A stretch of 64,000 nucleotides of DNA from Torymus aiolomorphi. Lineage: Eukaryota; Arthropoda; Insecta; Hymenoptera; Torymidae. The position numbers and the translations under genes are program-made. A model generated the notes under the pieces. It had not been told where the DNA came from. It saw only the letters and a list, made by a program, of their open reading frames with translations, and did not search any database. This document shows, in pieces, positions 23,800 through 34,667 of the stretch (the first letter of the stretch is position 1; every line of letters begins with the position of its first letter). The stretch covers positions 103,644,628-103,708,627 of the forward strand of contig CM070875.1 of assembly GCA_036365515.1 (NCBI GenBank), in the 5' to 3' direction.

Positions 23800-24473
23800 A
23801 ACATATAAAAATTGGACGATAGGGACATAAAAAATATTTTAAGCAACAACAATTATCCTACGGATTTCACAGATTCCTGTATTTCAAGTAGATTACGTTG
23901 TAACAAATTTAAAAATACAACTATTGCAAAAACTACCACTCATTCGGTTGAGCCGTCCTTGACATTAGCCTTGCCCTTCATAGAAAAAAAAATTTTATTA
24001 TACTTCTGCTAAACTACTCAAAAAATACAATATTCGTTGCGTTCCCCTCATGAACCAAAAAATGGATAACATTATAAAATTAGGCAAAGATAAAAATTGT
24101 AAATGGAATGAGACTGGAATCATTTACAAATTTAATTGCGGTAGTTGTAGGTAGTAACGTATATATAGGTGAAAGTAAACGTTCCTTAAAAACTCGTATT
24201 CAAGAACATAAAAAATCGGTAGAAAAAATTGATCATGCCCTATGTATTAACAATAACAAATTAATGCCTGTACCCACACATATTTTTGAAAATCCCAATC
24301 ATTGTTTTGATTGGGAAAATACTGTAATATTAGACAGAGAACATAATTTTAATAAAAGACGGATTTTAGAAATGTTACACATAAAAAGTAATGCGTGTAC
24401 TATAAATAGACATGAGGATACAAAATTTTTGAATGCACAATACAATAGACTAATCAATCTATGCAAAACATAA
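23800..24473 (+). pseudogene. Penelope-like RT tail and GIY-YIG endonuclease
   Basis: ILSNNNYPTDFTDSCISSRL (23830 region) is the RT thumb/linker of Penelope-like elements. After several frame breaks a 121-codon frame (24108-24473) carries the GIY-YIG nuclease with VYIGESKRSLKTRIQEHKK, FDWENTVILDRE, KRRILEMLHIKS and NRHEDTKFLNAQYNRLI. In active elements this domain nicks target DNA to prime reverse transcription. The GIY part has decayed to NVYIG, and the upstream CCHH/cysteine region is not intact. Confidence 0.85.
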
Positions 24474-24884
24474 CGTGACTTTACACGCGACATATATATA
24501 TACATATAGACACACAAACACACGTTCGTACTGTCCTCCTCGCATATATGTGTAAATTTGCGTTTGTATGCGACTGGACAATATATCCTCGCATATATGT
24601 GTAAAATTGCGTTTGTATACTACTCGACAGTAACATAGGAAGCAATGCTTATATACTCGAAGATAAATTTAGCCGAATTTCAGTCATCTGTGAGTGTGAC
24701 AATGTGGCTTTCTACTTTTGACAATGTAGTTGTTACTACTAAATAATTTGATAATTATCTGGTTGACATGTTGTTGAGATTCGTTTTGTAAGTTTTATCT
24801 TTCAATGTTGTTCATTTAAAAAGCGCTTGTGACAACGATATTTATAATTGTATTTATATCTGAATTTTTTCAATAAACAGTTCC

Positions 24885-24916
24885 CTGATGAGGCTGACAA
24901 CAAGGATCAGCGAAAC
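24885..24916 (+). ncRNA. Hammerhead-like motif at Penelope-like 3' end
   Basis: CTGATGA (24885-24891), then one G, a 5-bp stem GCTGA/TCAGC and GAAAC (24912-24916). This preserves the invariant hammerhead core, though the single G before stem II departs from the textbook spacing. The same extra G appears in the other copies in this window. Penelope-like elements are known carriers of hammerhead ribozymes. Self-cleavage here is unproven. Confidence 0.55.
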
Positions 24917-24936
24917 GTTGGAATATAGAATGTGAA

Positions 24937-26859
24937 GTGTTCTGTTTTTTTTTGTTTATTATTGAAGGGTTGACCCTCCCTATCGTCCAATTTTTATATA
25001 TTTTAAATCGTTGCTGCAATCCATTTGATGAAATAAAGCATTTATCGAAACTTAGGTTTGTTTCCGATAAACTTAGAGCTTGTTATCCGCATTTAACTGA
25101 TAGAGACAAAATATGCGATTCTTGTCGAATAAAATCTAATGCTCAGATTGAAGAAGAGAGTGAGATTTCAATAGAAGATTCTAAAGAAATTATTTTTAAT
25201 TTGAAAAAATTGTTGAATGACCAAAATTTGACAAAAATGGAAAAGATATTACTTTTGAAATTACTTCCTAAAAACTGGAGCACTCGCAAAGTAGCTAGAT
25301 TTTCGAACTTGTCTCGTCGACTTTCATCGAAATGTAAATTATTTGATAACCCAGCCCAATTAAATGACAACAGAGGAAATAAAAAAATATCAAGTGATAC
25401 TTTAGATCAAGCAAAGCTCTTCTATGAAAGTGATGAGAATAGTAGAATTATGCCAGGCTATAAAGATAACAAATGTATAAAAAATGATGATGGCACAAAA
25501 AGTTACATCCAGAAACGGCTTGTTTTATACAATCTTCGAGAACTATATTTAAAATATAAGCAACAGTATCCTGGATCGAAAATAGGATTCAGTAAATTTG
25601 CCGAATGTCGTCCTAAATATTGTGTTTTAGCTGGTAGCAGTGGGACACATTCAGTGTGTGTTTGCGTTTATCATCAAAATGTTAAACTTCTGTTAGTTGG
25701 TTTAAGAAACTCAGGAGTTACTTTTGATAGAATGAACACTTATAAAGATTGCATAGCCGAAATAGTTCGTAGAAGTCTAACAGCGAAATGCTATTTAAAT
25801 ATGTGCGAAAATTGTCCTGGTGTCGAGCCTCTAAAAAATGATCTAGAATTATTATTCGAAAGCTCTGAGATTAATGAAATAAAGTTTCAAATGTGGAAAA
25901 ATACCGATAAATCAACATTGCAAACTGAAAACGTTTCTAAGTCTTCATTTATCAATATTTTTTTTCCTCTTTTGTATAAACTTAAGTCTCATTCATTTAT
26001 TTCTAAACAACAGTCTTCTTATTTTCAATTCTTGAGAGAATCCTTATCTGAAGGAGAGTTTTTAATTTCTCTAGATTTTTCAGAAAACTATGCTTTTATA
26101 GCACAAGATGCAGCACAATTATTTCATTATAATAATAATCAATGTAGTTTAGCTACAATAGTCATTTACTATAAAGGATCAGAATCTAAAATTGAACACA
26201 AAAGCATGGTAGTTTTCTCAGATAGTTTAATTCATGATGTTGTTGCAGTTTATCTAATACAAGAAATTAGAATTAATTTCCTTAAAAAGTCTTTCGATTT
26301 AGTTAGAAAAGTTATTTATTTTACTGATGGAGCTGCGCAACATTTTAAAAATAAACGCAATTTCCAAAATCTTCTTCATCATTATGGTGATTTTGCTGTT
26401 GATGCTGAGTGGCATTTTCATGCAACAGGCCACGGAAAAAATGCATGTGATGGAATAGGTGCTTCCGTAAAAAGCAATGCCAGACGAGAAAGTTTACGGA
26501 AAGTATCCGACAATTATATATTGACGCCCCAAGATTTATACAAATGGGCAACTGAGTATTTCAAAAATATTGAGTGCTTTTTTTCATCAAAAGACGATTA
26601 CTTAAAGGCTACAGAAAAGCTACAAAACAGGCTAGCCTCAGCTAAGACAATACCTGGAACTCAATTGTTTCATTGTATTAAATTATTAAATGATGCCAAA
26701 AAGTTAGAACTTAAAAGATTTTCAGCGTCAGAAGATTCTCAATTATATCCACCGATCAAAAAAGAAAAAGTACTTAAAACTCAAACAAAGAAAGAAGCGG
26801 ATGTCGTAAAAAGGACAATTCTTATAAAATCAAAAAAATGTAAAAAAATTAGAATTTAA
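24937..26859 (+). CDS. Putative DDE-type transposase of an unclassified family
   Basis: The open frame has 640 codons, but the first 21 or so belong to the inserted Penelope-like 3' end. Native sequence resumes at 25000 with ILNRCCNPFDEIKHLSKLR. An N-terminal Cys/His-rich part (CCNPF, then KICDSCR) may bind zinc and DNA. The middle has GFSKFAECRPKYCVLAGSSG followed by THSVCVC. The C-terminal half looks RNase H-like: LISLDFSENYAFIAQDAAQ (Asp about residue 380), VIYFTDGAAQHFKN (Asp about 464) and ATGHGKNACDGIGASVK (Asp about 505). From memory a widespread family of uncharacterised animal proteins has this pattern. The long TIRs around it argue for a transposase. Which acidic residues are catalytic is inference. 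The tail is Lys-rich, suiting nuclear import. Confidence 0.65.
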   Translation: MFCFFLFIIEGLTLPIVQFLYILNRCCNPFDEIKHLSKLRFVSDKLRACYPHLTDRDKICDSCRIKSNAQIEEESEISIEDSKEIIFNLKKLLNDQNLTKMEKILLLKLLPKNWSTRKVARFSNLSRRLSSKCKLFDNPAQLNDNRGNKKISSDTLDQAKLFYESDENSRIMPGYKDNKCIKNDDGTKSYIQKRLVLYNLRELYLKYKQQYPGSKIGFSKFAECRPKYCVLAGSSGTHSVCVCVYHQNVKLLLVGLRNSGVTFDRMNTYKDCIAEIVRRSLTAKCYLNMCENCPGVEPLKNDLELLFESSEINEIKFQMWKNTDKSTLQTENVSKSSFINIFFPLLYKLKSHSFISKQQSSYFQFLRESLSEGEFLISLDFSENYAFIAQDAAQLFHYNNNQCSLATIVIYYKGSESKIEHKSMVVFSDSLIHDVVAVYLIQEIRINFLKKSFDLVRKVIYFTDGAAQHFKNKRNFQNLLHHYGDFAVDAEWHFHATGHGKNACDGIGASVKSNARRESLRKVSDNYILTPQDLYKWATEYFKNIECFFSSKDDYLKATEKLQNRLASAKTIPGTQLFHCIKLLNDAKKLELKRFSASEDSQLYPPIKKEKVLKTQTKKEADVVKRTILIKSKKCKKIRI

Positions 26860-27341
26860 AGGAAAAGGTAATATTGTTATGCCAGATTAAACAATCTATA
26901 AGGTTATTTTAAATTTCTGTTTCACTGCTTTCAGTGCGTTCATGGATATTTTTATGTTTAATATATTATGTTTTTCAAATTTTGTTATATAAATGAACAA
27001 AGTTCATTGTAATATTATACTAACTGTTACAACTAGATCCACAAAATTATGCCCACGCATTGGCACTGTAAGTTACAAAACATTTTATATTTACAAAAAA
27101 GAAAGGGCGAAATAGCACATCGCGTGTATTAATCCGCCCTTGAGCATAACGTAAAAAGTTCGGGCAGCCGCTGTCTTTTTGATTTTACTATTTTTGAACT
27201 TTTCATGTTTTAACATAAAAATATAATATTTTATAGTTTAAGACTTGTACTTTTGAAGAATATAATTCATTTTGAAGAAAAGACTGATATTTTATTGAAA
27301 AAATAGAGTTTAAACATTCAAATGGAATTTTCAACTAGAAG
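26860..27341 (+). other. 3' non-coding part of the transposon
   Basis: AT-rich, no ORF. A small GC patch near 27105-27170 pairs GGGCG with CGCCC around CGCGTGTATTAA. AATATA-type possible poly(A) signals are present. Confidence 0.4.
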
Positions 27342-28070
27342 GAAGCATTTCGGAATAAAAATAATAGCACCATTGGAAAGTGCAGGAAAAAATCTATCGA
27401 TATATGTCCTTAGTTCTTTTTTCAGAAACTTGGTACACGATTATTAGCGAATTGAATAGAGCGTGCACTTAAACGTGCCGTACGTACGGGCGCGAGGGGC
27501 TCGCGCGGACCCTCGGCGCTGTCTTTTTCATGTTGTTACTTTTAAACCCTTTATTTCTCCAACTTCTCCAAGATAGGGTTTTGAAGCTTAAAAGTTGTAC
27601 TTTCCAATGATGTAGTTTATTTTGAAAAAAAAACATGACATACTTTGAGAAAAATGGCTTTCAATATTCAACTCGAGTTTTCGTCCGGAAGAACGCGTTT
27701 CGCAATAAAAACAATGGCGCAATTGGAAAGAGCAGAAAAAAATCTATCGATATAGGTCCTTGGTTTTTTTTTCAAAGACGCAGCATACGATTATGAGCGA
27801 GTTAAACAGAGCGCCTTTTATGCGAAAAAAGGCACCGCGCGCGCTCGGTGGCCCGTTTCTGCTGGACGCTCACATATACGACTAATTAGTTATTTCACTA
27901 AAACTAAGACACTTTAGACAAGTGGACGTAAGTTTACTTGACTATCGATTATTGATTTCACTACTTTCTTTTGTTTAATTTGCAATGAACAATGCAGGTG
28001 TGAATATTGTGAATATTTTCTTGGTTTATTTTAAAAACTATAAATTTTATTTATTATTAGGAACAGTATA

Positions 28071-29510
28071 CACGGTAACCCATTTTAATCGCCGCACCCG
28101 GATTTCTCGGAACCTAAGCCAGATAGAGAAAAATGGTTCAGACAAAAGTTATAGGGGACAAAGGGGGCCACATAATGGCGCTAACGTATTTGACCTTGAA
28201 CTTGACCTTTGAGGTTATTTCAAGGTCAAGGTGGTTTTTTCAAATGGAAACACCTAGTTTTAACCCTGGATTCGGAAAGATCGGGAAATTTTACATTCAA
28301 AATCATATTGAGAAATTTTTTCCAAGGTCATTCCAAGTGAAATCTAGGTGAAACTCAGAAAAGTCCGTTTAAAATCGTTTTTTTCCATGAACCACAGGCT
28401 AAGCTGGTTCAAATTGATCGTAAGCTTAATAGAGGAACCCACATACCCAAAACTCATACACCCCAAACCCACACACCCAAAACTTACACATTCTAGTAAA
28501 CAAAACTCAAACTCGCACATCCTAGCCCCATACACTTCATGCCCTCACATGCTGAACTGTTACACCCCGGTCCCACAACCATACTCCACAACCCCCAGTC
28601 CCACACATCGCTACCCCACGCATGCTAATCCCATACACCCCAAACCCACACATCCTGAACCCTGAAAAATTTTTCTCAAGGGCAAAATGATTTTTTAACG
28701 GAAACTTTAAGATCGTTGAAGCTTCTGTTATAAATGTATTACCCTTACTTTTTGCGCTACCCAGAAACAACGACGTGGACGTAGTAAGGATTGTTTCCTT
28801 TGGGGTGCTTAATTAAAGTGAGTCACCTTGCCTCTCACTGGTCGGGCTGCTTGATTAAAGTGAGTCCCCTTGCCTCTCACTGTACGGGGTGCTTGATTAT
28901 AGTGAGTCCCCTTGCCTCTCACTGTTCGGGGTGCTTGATTATAGTGAGTCCTTTCGCCTCTCACTAATGTAAATAAATTTTTATTTAACCTCGAAGCAAG
29001 TGTTCGGAATTACGACCATTTGCTTCAAGGCACATAGTCAAACGCCTTTGAAAATGGCGAACTGTGTTCTGCAAAGTTTGTCTCGGAATGGCAGCGCATG
29101 CTCGACGAATCCTATCCTGCATATCTGCTCTTGTAGTGGGTTGTTGCTCAAAAATAGCATTTTTTAAATACCCCATAAACAAAAGTCTGATGGTGAAGTG
29201 TGGGATGAAGAAGCAAGCCATTTCACCGGACCTCCTCAACCAATCCATCTAATACTAAAGTGTTTATTAAAAAATGCTGTTATTATGAGCATGAAATGTG
29301 GTGCTCCACTATCCTGCTAGAACCTGAAAAATAAATTTAAAAGAACCATTGACGGAACCTATTTTCTTCGTAGATGTGTTTTTAATGATTACATTATCAA
29401 AATTAGTATTTCTAAAATTCGAACGCTACTAATTCACATTATTTACATAAAACAAAAGAATAAAAGGAAGTTTTAGTTTTATTTGCAATTAAAATAAGAA
29501 TATTTCCCGC
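28071..29510 (-). mobile_element. One-armed relic of the long-TIR mariner-superfamily element
   Basis: It begins TA/CACGGTAACCCATTTTAATC, the same tip as the intact copy at 48268. It then has the GACCTTGAACTTGACCTT block, C-rich CCCACACA(C/T) repeats and four 43-bp units (28798-28975) ending CCTCTCACT. The minus frame at 28985-29248 is the transposase C-terminus (WGYLKNAIF-equivalent, PTTRADMQDRIRRACAAIPR, MCLEANGRNSEH). From 29250 to about 29500 the sequence matches the internal 5' region of the intact copy (AATGATTACATTATCAA). The rest of the element is missing. Confidence 0.85.
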
Positions 29511-29512
29511 GA

Positions 29513-31678
29513 CTAGCATTTCCTCCACCTGTTTGTGCATTTTTTGCACCATCGCGAGCAGGCTTCCTGGTTGACTTCGTTTGGTTGAGTCCCGGGCACT
29601 TTTTCGTTCTCCCCTTCAGAAGATTTGATCGAGTTCCCCTCGTTCTCTGCTGTGAGAGCTGGAAGTAGGCATGTGGTCGTTTTTACCTGCCCGTTGGTAC
29701 TCTGGCCTTTGTGGAGGCCCGTTATTTCTCGGTCTTTGCGGCCTAGCCTGGTGGGTCCCCGCTGCCTGTTATCCCACTTACCCTTCTTCTTGGGTTTTCT
29801 GGGCGGCTGCATGTTAGGTTTTTTCCCAGTATTCTGGTCGGTGCCTTTCTTCGTCAAGGCCGATAAGCATTCGGCCATGACCCGACGGAACATAGCCTCG
29901 AGGCTCTCTCGAGGCTCGTGCTGTTGGTGCCCCATCGCCGACACACCTGGATTCTGCTTTTTCCGCTGATCCGTAGGCACCTCTGTCGGCACGTAGGCAA
30001 ATTCTGACAAGTATGTGTACTCGGGCGGTGGTGGCGAGTGATGCACCTTATTTGCCGCGAGCGCTAGTTCGACTTCCCAGGCCATGTCCAGGAGCCCTCG
30101 GTAATCCGTAATTTGATTTCGCATTACCATCTTTTGTAGTTCTGGCCGCATGTTCCGGTGCAACATGTCTATCTTGGAGACTTACTACGTAATCACGCGT
30201 GAGTTCGTCTCTGCCTTGGGTCTTCGCGTTTATTTCCGCCAGGATGCGTTGCTGATGTCCCCTGTCCCCGCCATACATGTGCGTTGTGGCCTCTTTGAAA
30301 TCTGGCCACGATCGCCATATATGGCGGTTACCTCGGTACCAGGTGGCTGCTACCCCGGTTAGGAGCTCTGATAACGACGAAAGCACCTCGTCGTGTATCA
30401 TATTAGCTAGAGTTCTGCATTCCTCTACTCTCGTGAGGAATAACTCGACGCTCTCCTCCTTTGAGGACGCTGAGAATTTGATGTGCCATTTTCGAACTAT
30501 CTGGCCCACATCACGGTTCGTCTGCTGAGGCAAATACGTATGCCCCTCAGACGGGTCCTGGGTCGCGCCCTTCCTTGTCTGGCGCTGGCAAGAATTTCTC
30601 GCATTATTCCTCCCAGCCTCTATTGGGGACTGGAGACTCGGGCTACTGCTGTTGAACTCTGCATACGCGAACGTATCTTGTACGTTCACGTGCGGTGATC
30701 CTCGTCTACGGCCGGCGCTTGGGGGTGAACTCCCTCCAAGTGCATACTTGAGGTTAGATGTCGAGCTCCTTGTAGTTTTCGCACACTCTCCTTAAGCTCT
30801 TCAACCTCCTCGATGAGCGTTTTGATCACCGCCAGCAGCTGCTCCAATAGTATGCTGTCTCCCTCTGCTATCCCAGCAGTTCGGGATTCATGCTGTCGCG
30901 GCCACTCCACGTTTCGTGCCAACAACGGCTCTTCTTCCTGGTTGCGCTGGTATTGTCGTTCCATGCGCTGCTCTTCCAGGAGCGCTTGATGCCGCTGCTG
31001 CTGCTCCTGCTGCTGCTCCTGCTGCTGCTGCTCCTGCTGCTGCTGCTCCTACTACCGTCGCTGCTGCTCCAGCCTTTGTTGCTGTTGCTGCTCCAGCTGC
31101 TTTTGCTGCATTTGCTGCTGCTGCTGCAGTTGTTGCTGTTGGAGCTGCTGCTATTGGAGCTATCCCTCGGCTTCGGCTGGAAATGTCCTGGTGGGTGCTG
31201 CAGAGCTCAGTAGCTCTATCCCGGAACCCTTCTGGCCGTTTATCTCTTCCGCTGGCTTCACCACTGTATTATGTGCTTGTAGTGACGCGTTCATCCTCCG
31301 AGACTCCGAGAGTTTCTGACTCACTATCGGGTCATCAAGGGGCATGGTGAACGGGTGCAGGTGGTCTAGGTCAGTATTGGAATCCACAATAGTCGACCCA
31401 GACGTGTTCATCAACGTTAAATCGATGAACGTCCTTCGGGACTGCTCGCGCTTGGTATACGCTTGCTGCTTCGACAACTCCGACTCTGGCACGAAATCGG
31501 CGGCACTATAATCGCCCATAAGCCACCTGATCGTTGTCAGCATATTAACTGACTGCAGATATGACTGCTGTAAACCAAGGTCTTGCATGGCCTCGTTAAT
31601 CTCCTCTTCGGGCTGTGTATACGCCCCATTAAGTATCTCGAGATTCCGCAAACTGCGATGATCGGACCATGGTGTCAA
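29513..31678 (-). pseudogene. Retrotransposon gag with glutamine-repeat linker
   Basis: Reading right to left: an N-terminal segment (31678-31160, starting MTPWSDHRSLRN), a CAG-rich glutamine tract (31160-30975) with two TAG stops near 31050, a coiled-coil-like piece (ERQYQRNQEEEPLL, LLAVIKTLIEEVEELKESVR), then the gag capsid domain (30689-30100: QIVRKWHIKFSASSKEESVE, FLTRVEECRTLA, GVAATWYRG, WPDFKEATTH). The nucleocapsid-side frame (30166-29513) has MRPELQKMVMRNQI, proline/lysine-rich sequence and a degraded zinc knuckle (CKKCTNRWRKC). The capsid and downstream frames are offset near 30150. It is a gypsy-type gag; no pol or 3' LTR follows. Confidence 0.8.
30975..31160 (-). repeat. CAG/CTG triplet repeat
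   Basis: Imperfect CTG/CTC triplets on the plus strand (CAG on minus) encode glutamine-rich sequence within gag. The length-variable tract contains the breaks mentioned above. Confidence 0.85.
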
Positions 31679-32490
31679 TTGGCTGTGCCAAGTTCGTGCT
31701 TCCCCACGAACTTATTGTACTAGCGCAAGTAGTGTCCGGGTTGATAGCAGAGAGAGTTTTCCTTTTCAACCCGTGAGCTAGCTTTTTCAACACGAACCCG
31801 GGTTATTTTCTAACAGCTACGGCGGTTGCTCTTATCCTCGATAACGCACGAGGGTTTCCCATCTGCGGCTCTAAAAAAAAATAAAAGCTATCTGTAATTA
31901 ATTACTATTTGTAATTAATTACGCTCAAATACTCGCACTTGTAATTTTAAAATAAATATACGTGAAAAAATATATATATATATGTGTCGAAATAAACAAT
32001 ATCACAAAAATAAAGATAAATTTCATCTAAAAAAAAATAAAAAACAATTTTAAAGTTCGAGGGGATTTTTGCGCTCGAGTTTTTACTCGGGCGCACAGTC
32101 AACTTTTTGCTCCGAGAGTGCTTGCCGACTTTCTCTCGATTTCCCACGAACTGCATGAGAAAGAAGATAAAACAAATTTATTTTCCGTCCAAAGAAAAAA
32201 TAATTCGTTAAGGAAAGACGAGAGAAGAAAAGAAAAAAAATTATCGAGTCGAGAAAAAATTAATTAAATAAAAATTAATTATCGCTAAAAAAAATAATTG
32301 TCATTAAGAAAAAATTTTAATTGTTAAAAACGATTAATTAACGAACAAAAATTTCCGTGATCGAGATCTCTCCTCGTCGGCACTCTAGGTCGAGGGTTTT
32401 TGGCTGTTACTCGCCTAACCTCTCGATCGCACTCTCGCAACAGCACTCACACGCACATGCTATTAGAACAACTAGCTATTTCGCGCGCGA
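31679..32490 (-). other. Likely 5' LTR/leader of the gag element and spacer
   Basis: A perfect 9-bp hairpin, AAGTTCGTG / CACGAACTT with a 6-nt loop, lies at 31690-31713 just upstream of the gag ATG. LTR boundaries and primer-binding site could not be fixed. The rest is AT-rich. Confidence 0.35.
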
Positions 32491-32731
32491 ATGTTACAAT
32501 TCGAACGCGCGAACGTTACGGCGCTCGGCGAAGCTGCTGTTCTCACGTGCGGTATTAAAGTACGGCAGGTTGACACACACCCGCACGTACACAGAACAGA
32601 AAGCTTGCACTGGGCGATTTCCGTGCAAGCCTTTACAATAAGCGCGAGAGATGAGAGCAGAAAACTTACGTTTAGAAGGAGTAGCCGGTGCACTCGGCTC
32701 TCTCTCGCTCTCTGTTGCTCGCACAGTAGTA

Positions 32732-32778
<47 letters not shown>

Positions 32779-33116
32779 CTCGCTTGGGTCTCGGCAGCTG
32801 GGCACACTGTCGGCTCGCTGCTCTCTATCTCCCTCGCCCTCGTGGCAGATGCGGTGCGGGATTACTCTCTCTCTTACTCGCACGCACACGAGTCGGCGCC
32901 TCCACTTCTACCACACACGGGGTGTACAAAAAACGGCGCGGACGCGGTGAAACTTGAGAGAGAGGTGGCACGATGTGGGTCGCACGGTAGCACACACAAA
33001 GATGGATGCCGTGACATGCAGAAAGTAATAAGCAGCTTCGCGACGGATGACGTGCATATTACGCGTCCCGAGACGGATTTGGTACGCGCGGAATGTAGCG
33101 CGCTGGCTCGCGGGCC
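32491..33116. other. GC-rich region with CT microsatellite
   Basis: A (CT)n run at about 32737-32774, flanked by further CTCT-rich sequence to 32850, generates Ser/Leu or Arg/Glu ORFs on both strands. Pyrimidine tracts like this are GAGA-factor-type sites on the other strand. No coding sequence is supported. Confidence 0.6.
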
Positions 33117-33527
33117 TCATTTGGGCTGCACCGGATTTGCGCGCGCGCGCTCACTGCCTTTGCGCGGCAGATTCGAATCGCGACTGGTGTACGCATTACA
33201 ACAGTTTAAATTATTTAGCTCGCTTACTATAATATAATATAATGTTACATCTCTGTAAATTCCTGAACGAATCAGCGACACCGTAATGTTAACATTTGTT
33301 GCCTTTGTTTCTAGTGTCGAGTGTGGAATGAGATTAAGCGGAACTGGTTGCTCGGAAGACACGTGTTGAAACGTCGGCGGAATTTGAACCTCCGTAAGCG
33401 CGACTGGCCATGAATCTTGAAGACGTATCTGCTGGGGGAGCTGCGCAATGAAATGTGTTGCGCTATTTTCCGCAAAATAATTCATGCTGCTGTTGCTAGG
33501 CAACGCAATATAAAACTGATCTTTCAT
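33117..33527 (-). pseudogene. Polinton-like structural-type protein, N-terminal part
   Basis: The frame begins MKDQFYIALPSNSSMNYFAE and continues with FIAQLPQQIRLQDSWPVALT, EVQIPPTF and SGIYRDV. From memory this N-terminus is shared by an abundant Polinton/Maverick gene thought to be a virion-type structural protein. Similarity fades after about residue 95 (position 33240), and the remaining 40 residues look unrelated, so the gene is truncated. It lies directly downstream of the integrase frame on the same strand. Confidence 0.55.
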
Positions 33528-33529
33528 TT

Positions 33530-34602
33530 TAAAAATTTGTTATATATTAGTCAATTTATTCGCTCTAATCCAGGAATTGAACTTATCGCCGTATCATTTC
33601 CACTTTACAAAATATTCTTTAGACGAACCTTTGCCTCTAGTTTTCAAAATTTCATCAATTTCAAAAATGTCTGTAGTTCAATTTTTACGTACTCTACACA
33701 ATTCTTCGGCGTAAAAAAAACAGTTAATTTCTTCACCTGCCAAGTCTTCTAAATAATGAACTGCATGCGAGCGCGGCGATGAGATTCGTACAATTTTAAA
33801 AATCTAGTGTCCAACCGCTCTCATATCCTTTAGCGAAAATGTTCTTTGCACGACTGACGCGCACCAAGTCACCGACGCAGTATTTAAGGGGTTTTAAAAA
33901 CACAATTGCCATATCGACGTTGTAAATTTTGACGAGATTTGGCTGCATTGTACAGTATTACGACTGCTGGCACCATTTTTGTGGTCGAATGTTTGGTATG
34001 ATTGTACGCCTCCACGATATTCTGCAAAACATCAACATAACTTCGAATATTTTTATGAGTAAAATACCGCCATGTTCTTTCTTTTATAGTTCTTATGAAT
34101 CTTTCCACAATGGCAACTTTTGCATCTGGACTGCGTATCACTTTAAACGCTATACCGTACTTTGAGAGTCCTTCTGCAACGCTCCGCCGATAAATTCTTT
34201 ACCTTTATCAGTTTGAAGACATATTGGTTTCCGTCCGTTACTTCTCGACAAAATACACGCAAAAGCGACGTTTTTCGAAGTTTTGTCCTTGGCCCATGCG
34301 TATCTGCTGAGAATATCGATAACAGTTAAAACGTAGCTGTAGCCATCGTTGTAAGATTTTATAGATCTCATGTCCATCAAATCAGCTTCCCACACGTCGT
34401 CGAAATTGCATACATTATAATTACGTCTAGGAAAACGATGTCGAACAGGTCTATATAAGTTATAAGCGTCTTGACTCTCAAGCCATTCAATAACACTTTG
34501 ACGATCGTATTTTTTACGCGTAGCTCGCGAAAGTTTATCAGCACCAGCGTACGCCGAAGGTTGACGTGCTTCGTAATAAAGTTTTTCAAATGTTTTATTC
34601 AT
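33530..34602 (-). pseudogene. Polinton-like integrase with C-terminal chromodomain
   Basis: Two frames (34602-34150 and 34141-33884) and a degraded tail form one gene. It has NKTFEKLYYEARQPSAYAGA, an rve core with DVWEADLMDMRS (Asp), DKGKEFIGGALQ (Asp) and AKVAIVERFIRTIKERTWRY (Glu), then a tail with YCVGDLVRVSRAKNIF. A chromodomain-like YFVKWNGYDKFNSWI is readable near 33570-33620. The gene is interrupted by at least two frame changes, near 34150 and in the tail, so the integrase is inactive. Confidence 0.8.
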
Positions 34603-34667
34603 TGTTCGAGATTATTTTGTCTATTTTCTTCTTATCCTTTGGTTTCTGTCCCTTCTCCTTCTTCTTC

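Larger units (their letters stand above)
23766..24999 (+). mobile_element. 5'-truncated Penelope-like element inserted in the transposase gene
   Basis: 1234 bp bounded by a 13-bp target-site duplication. It carries the RT C-terminal/linker remnant, the GIY-YIG domain and a 3' region with a hammerhead-like core. Its ends are partly complementary: ATAAAAATTGGACGATAGGG near 23804-23824 is inverted at about 24977-24996, a terminal arrangement seen in this class of elements. Confidence 0.85.
23035..27873 (+). mobile_element. 4.8-kb DNA transposon with long inverted repeats
   Basis: The left arm 23035-23559 and right arm 27342-27873 are inverted copies, beginning GGGAGCGTCCAGCAGAAACG on the left and ending CGTTTCTGCTGGACGCTCAC on the right. 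ATAT flanks both ends (23031-23034, 27874-27877), a possible 4-bp target duplication, although the palindromic context makes this uncertain. Each arm contains two diverged sub-units centred on TATCGATAGAT. The interior holds a single long transposase-like gene split by a Penelope-like insertion. A TATA-like TTAAATAG (23643) and a CTCF-like 12-mer (23585) lie between the left arm and the ATG. Confidence 0.8.

Noticed and set aside
28348..28665. Pro/His/Thr-rich 105-codon ORF
   Set aside because: It comes from C-rich CCCACACAC repeats within the arm of the mariner-superfamily relic.
30890..31350. Plus-strand Leu- or Ala-rich ORFs
   Set aside because: They are antisense to the CAG-coded glutamine tract of gag.
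32472..33237. Long ORFs rich in Ser/Leu or Arg/Glu
   Set aside because: The frames centre on the CT microsatellite and GC-rich flanks, with no motif or splice context.
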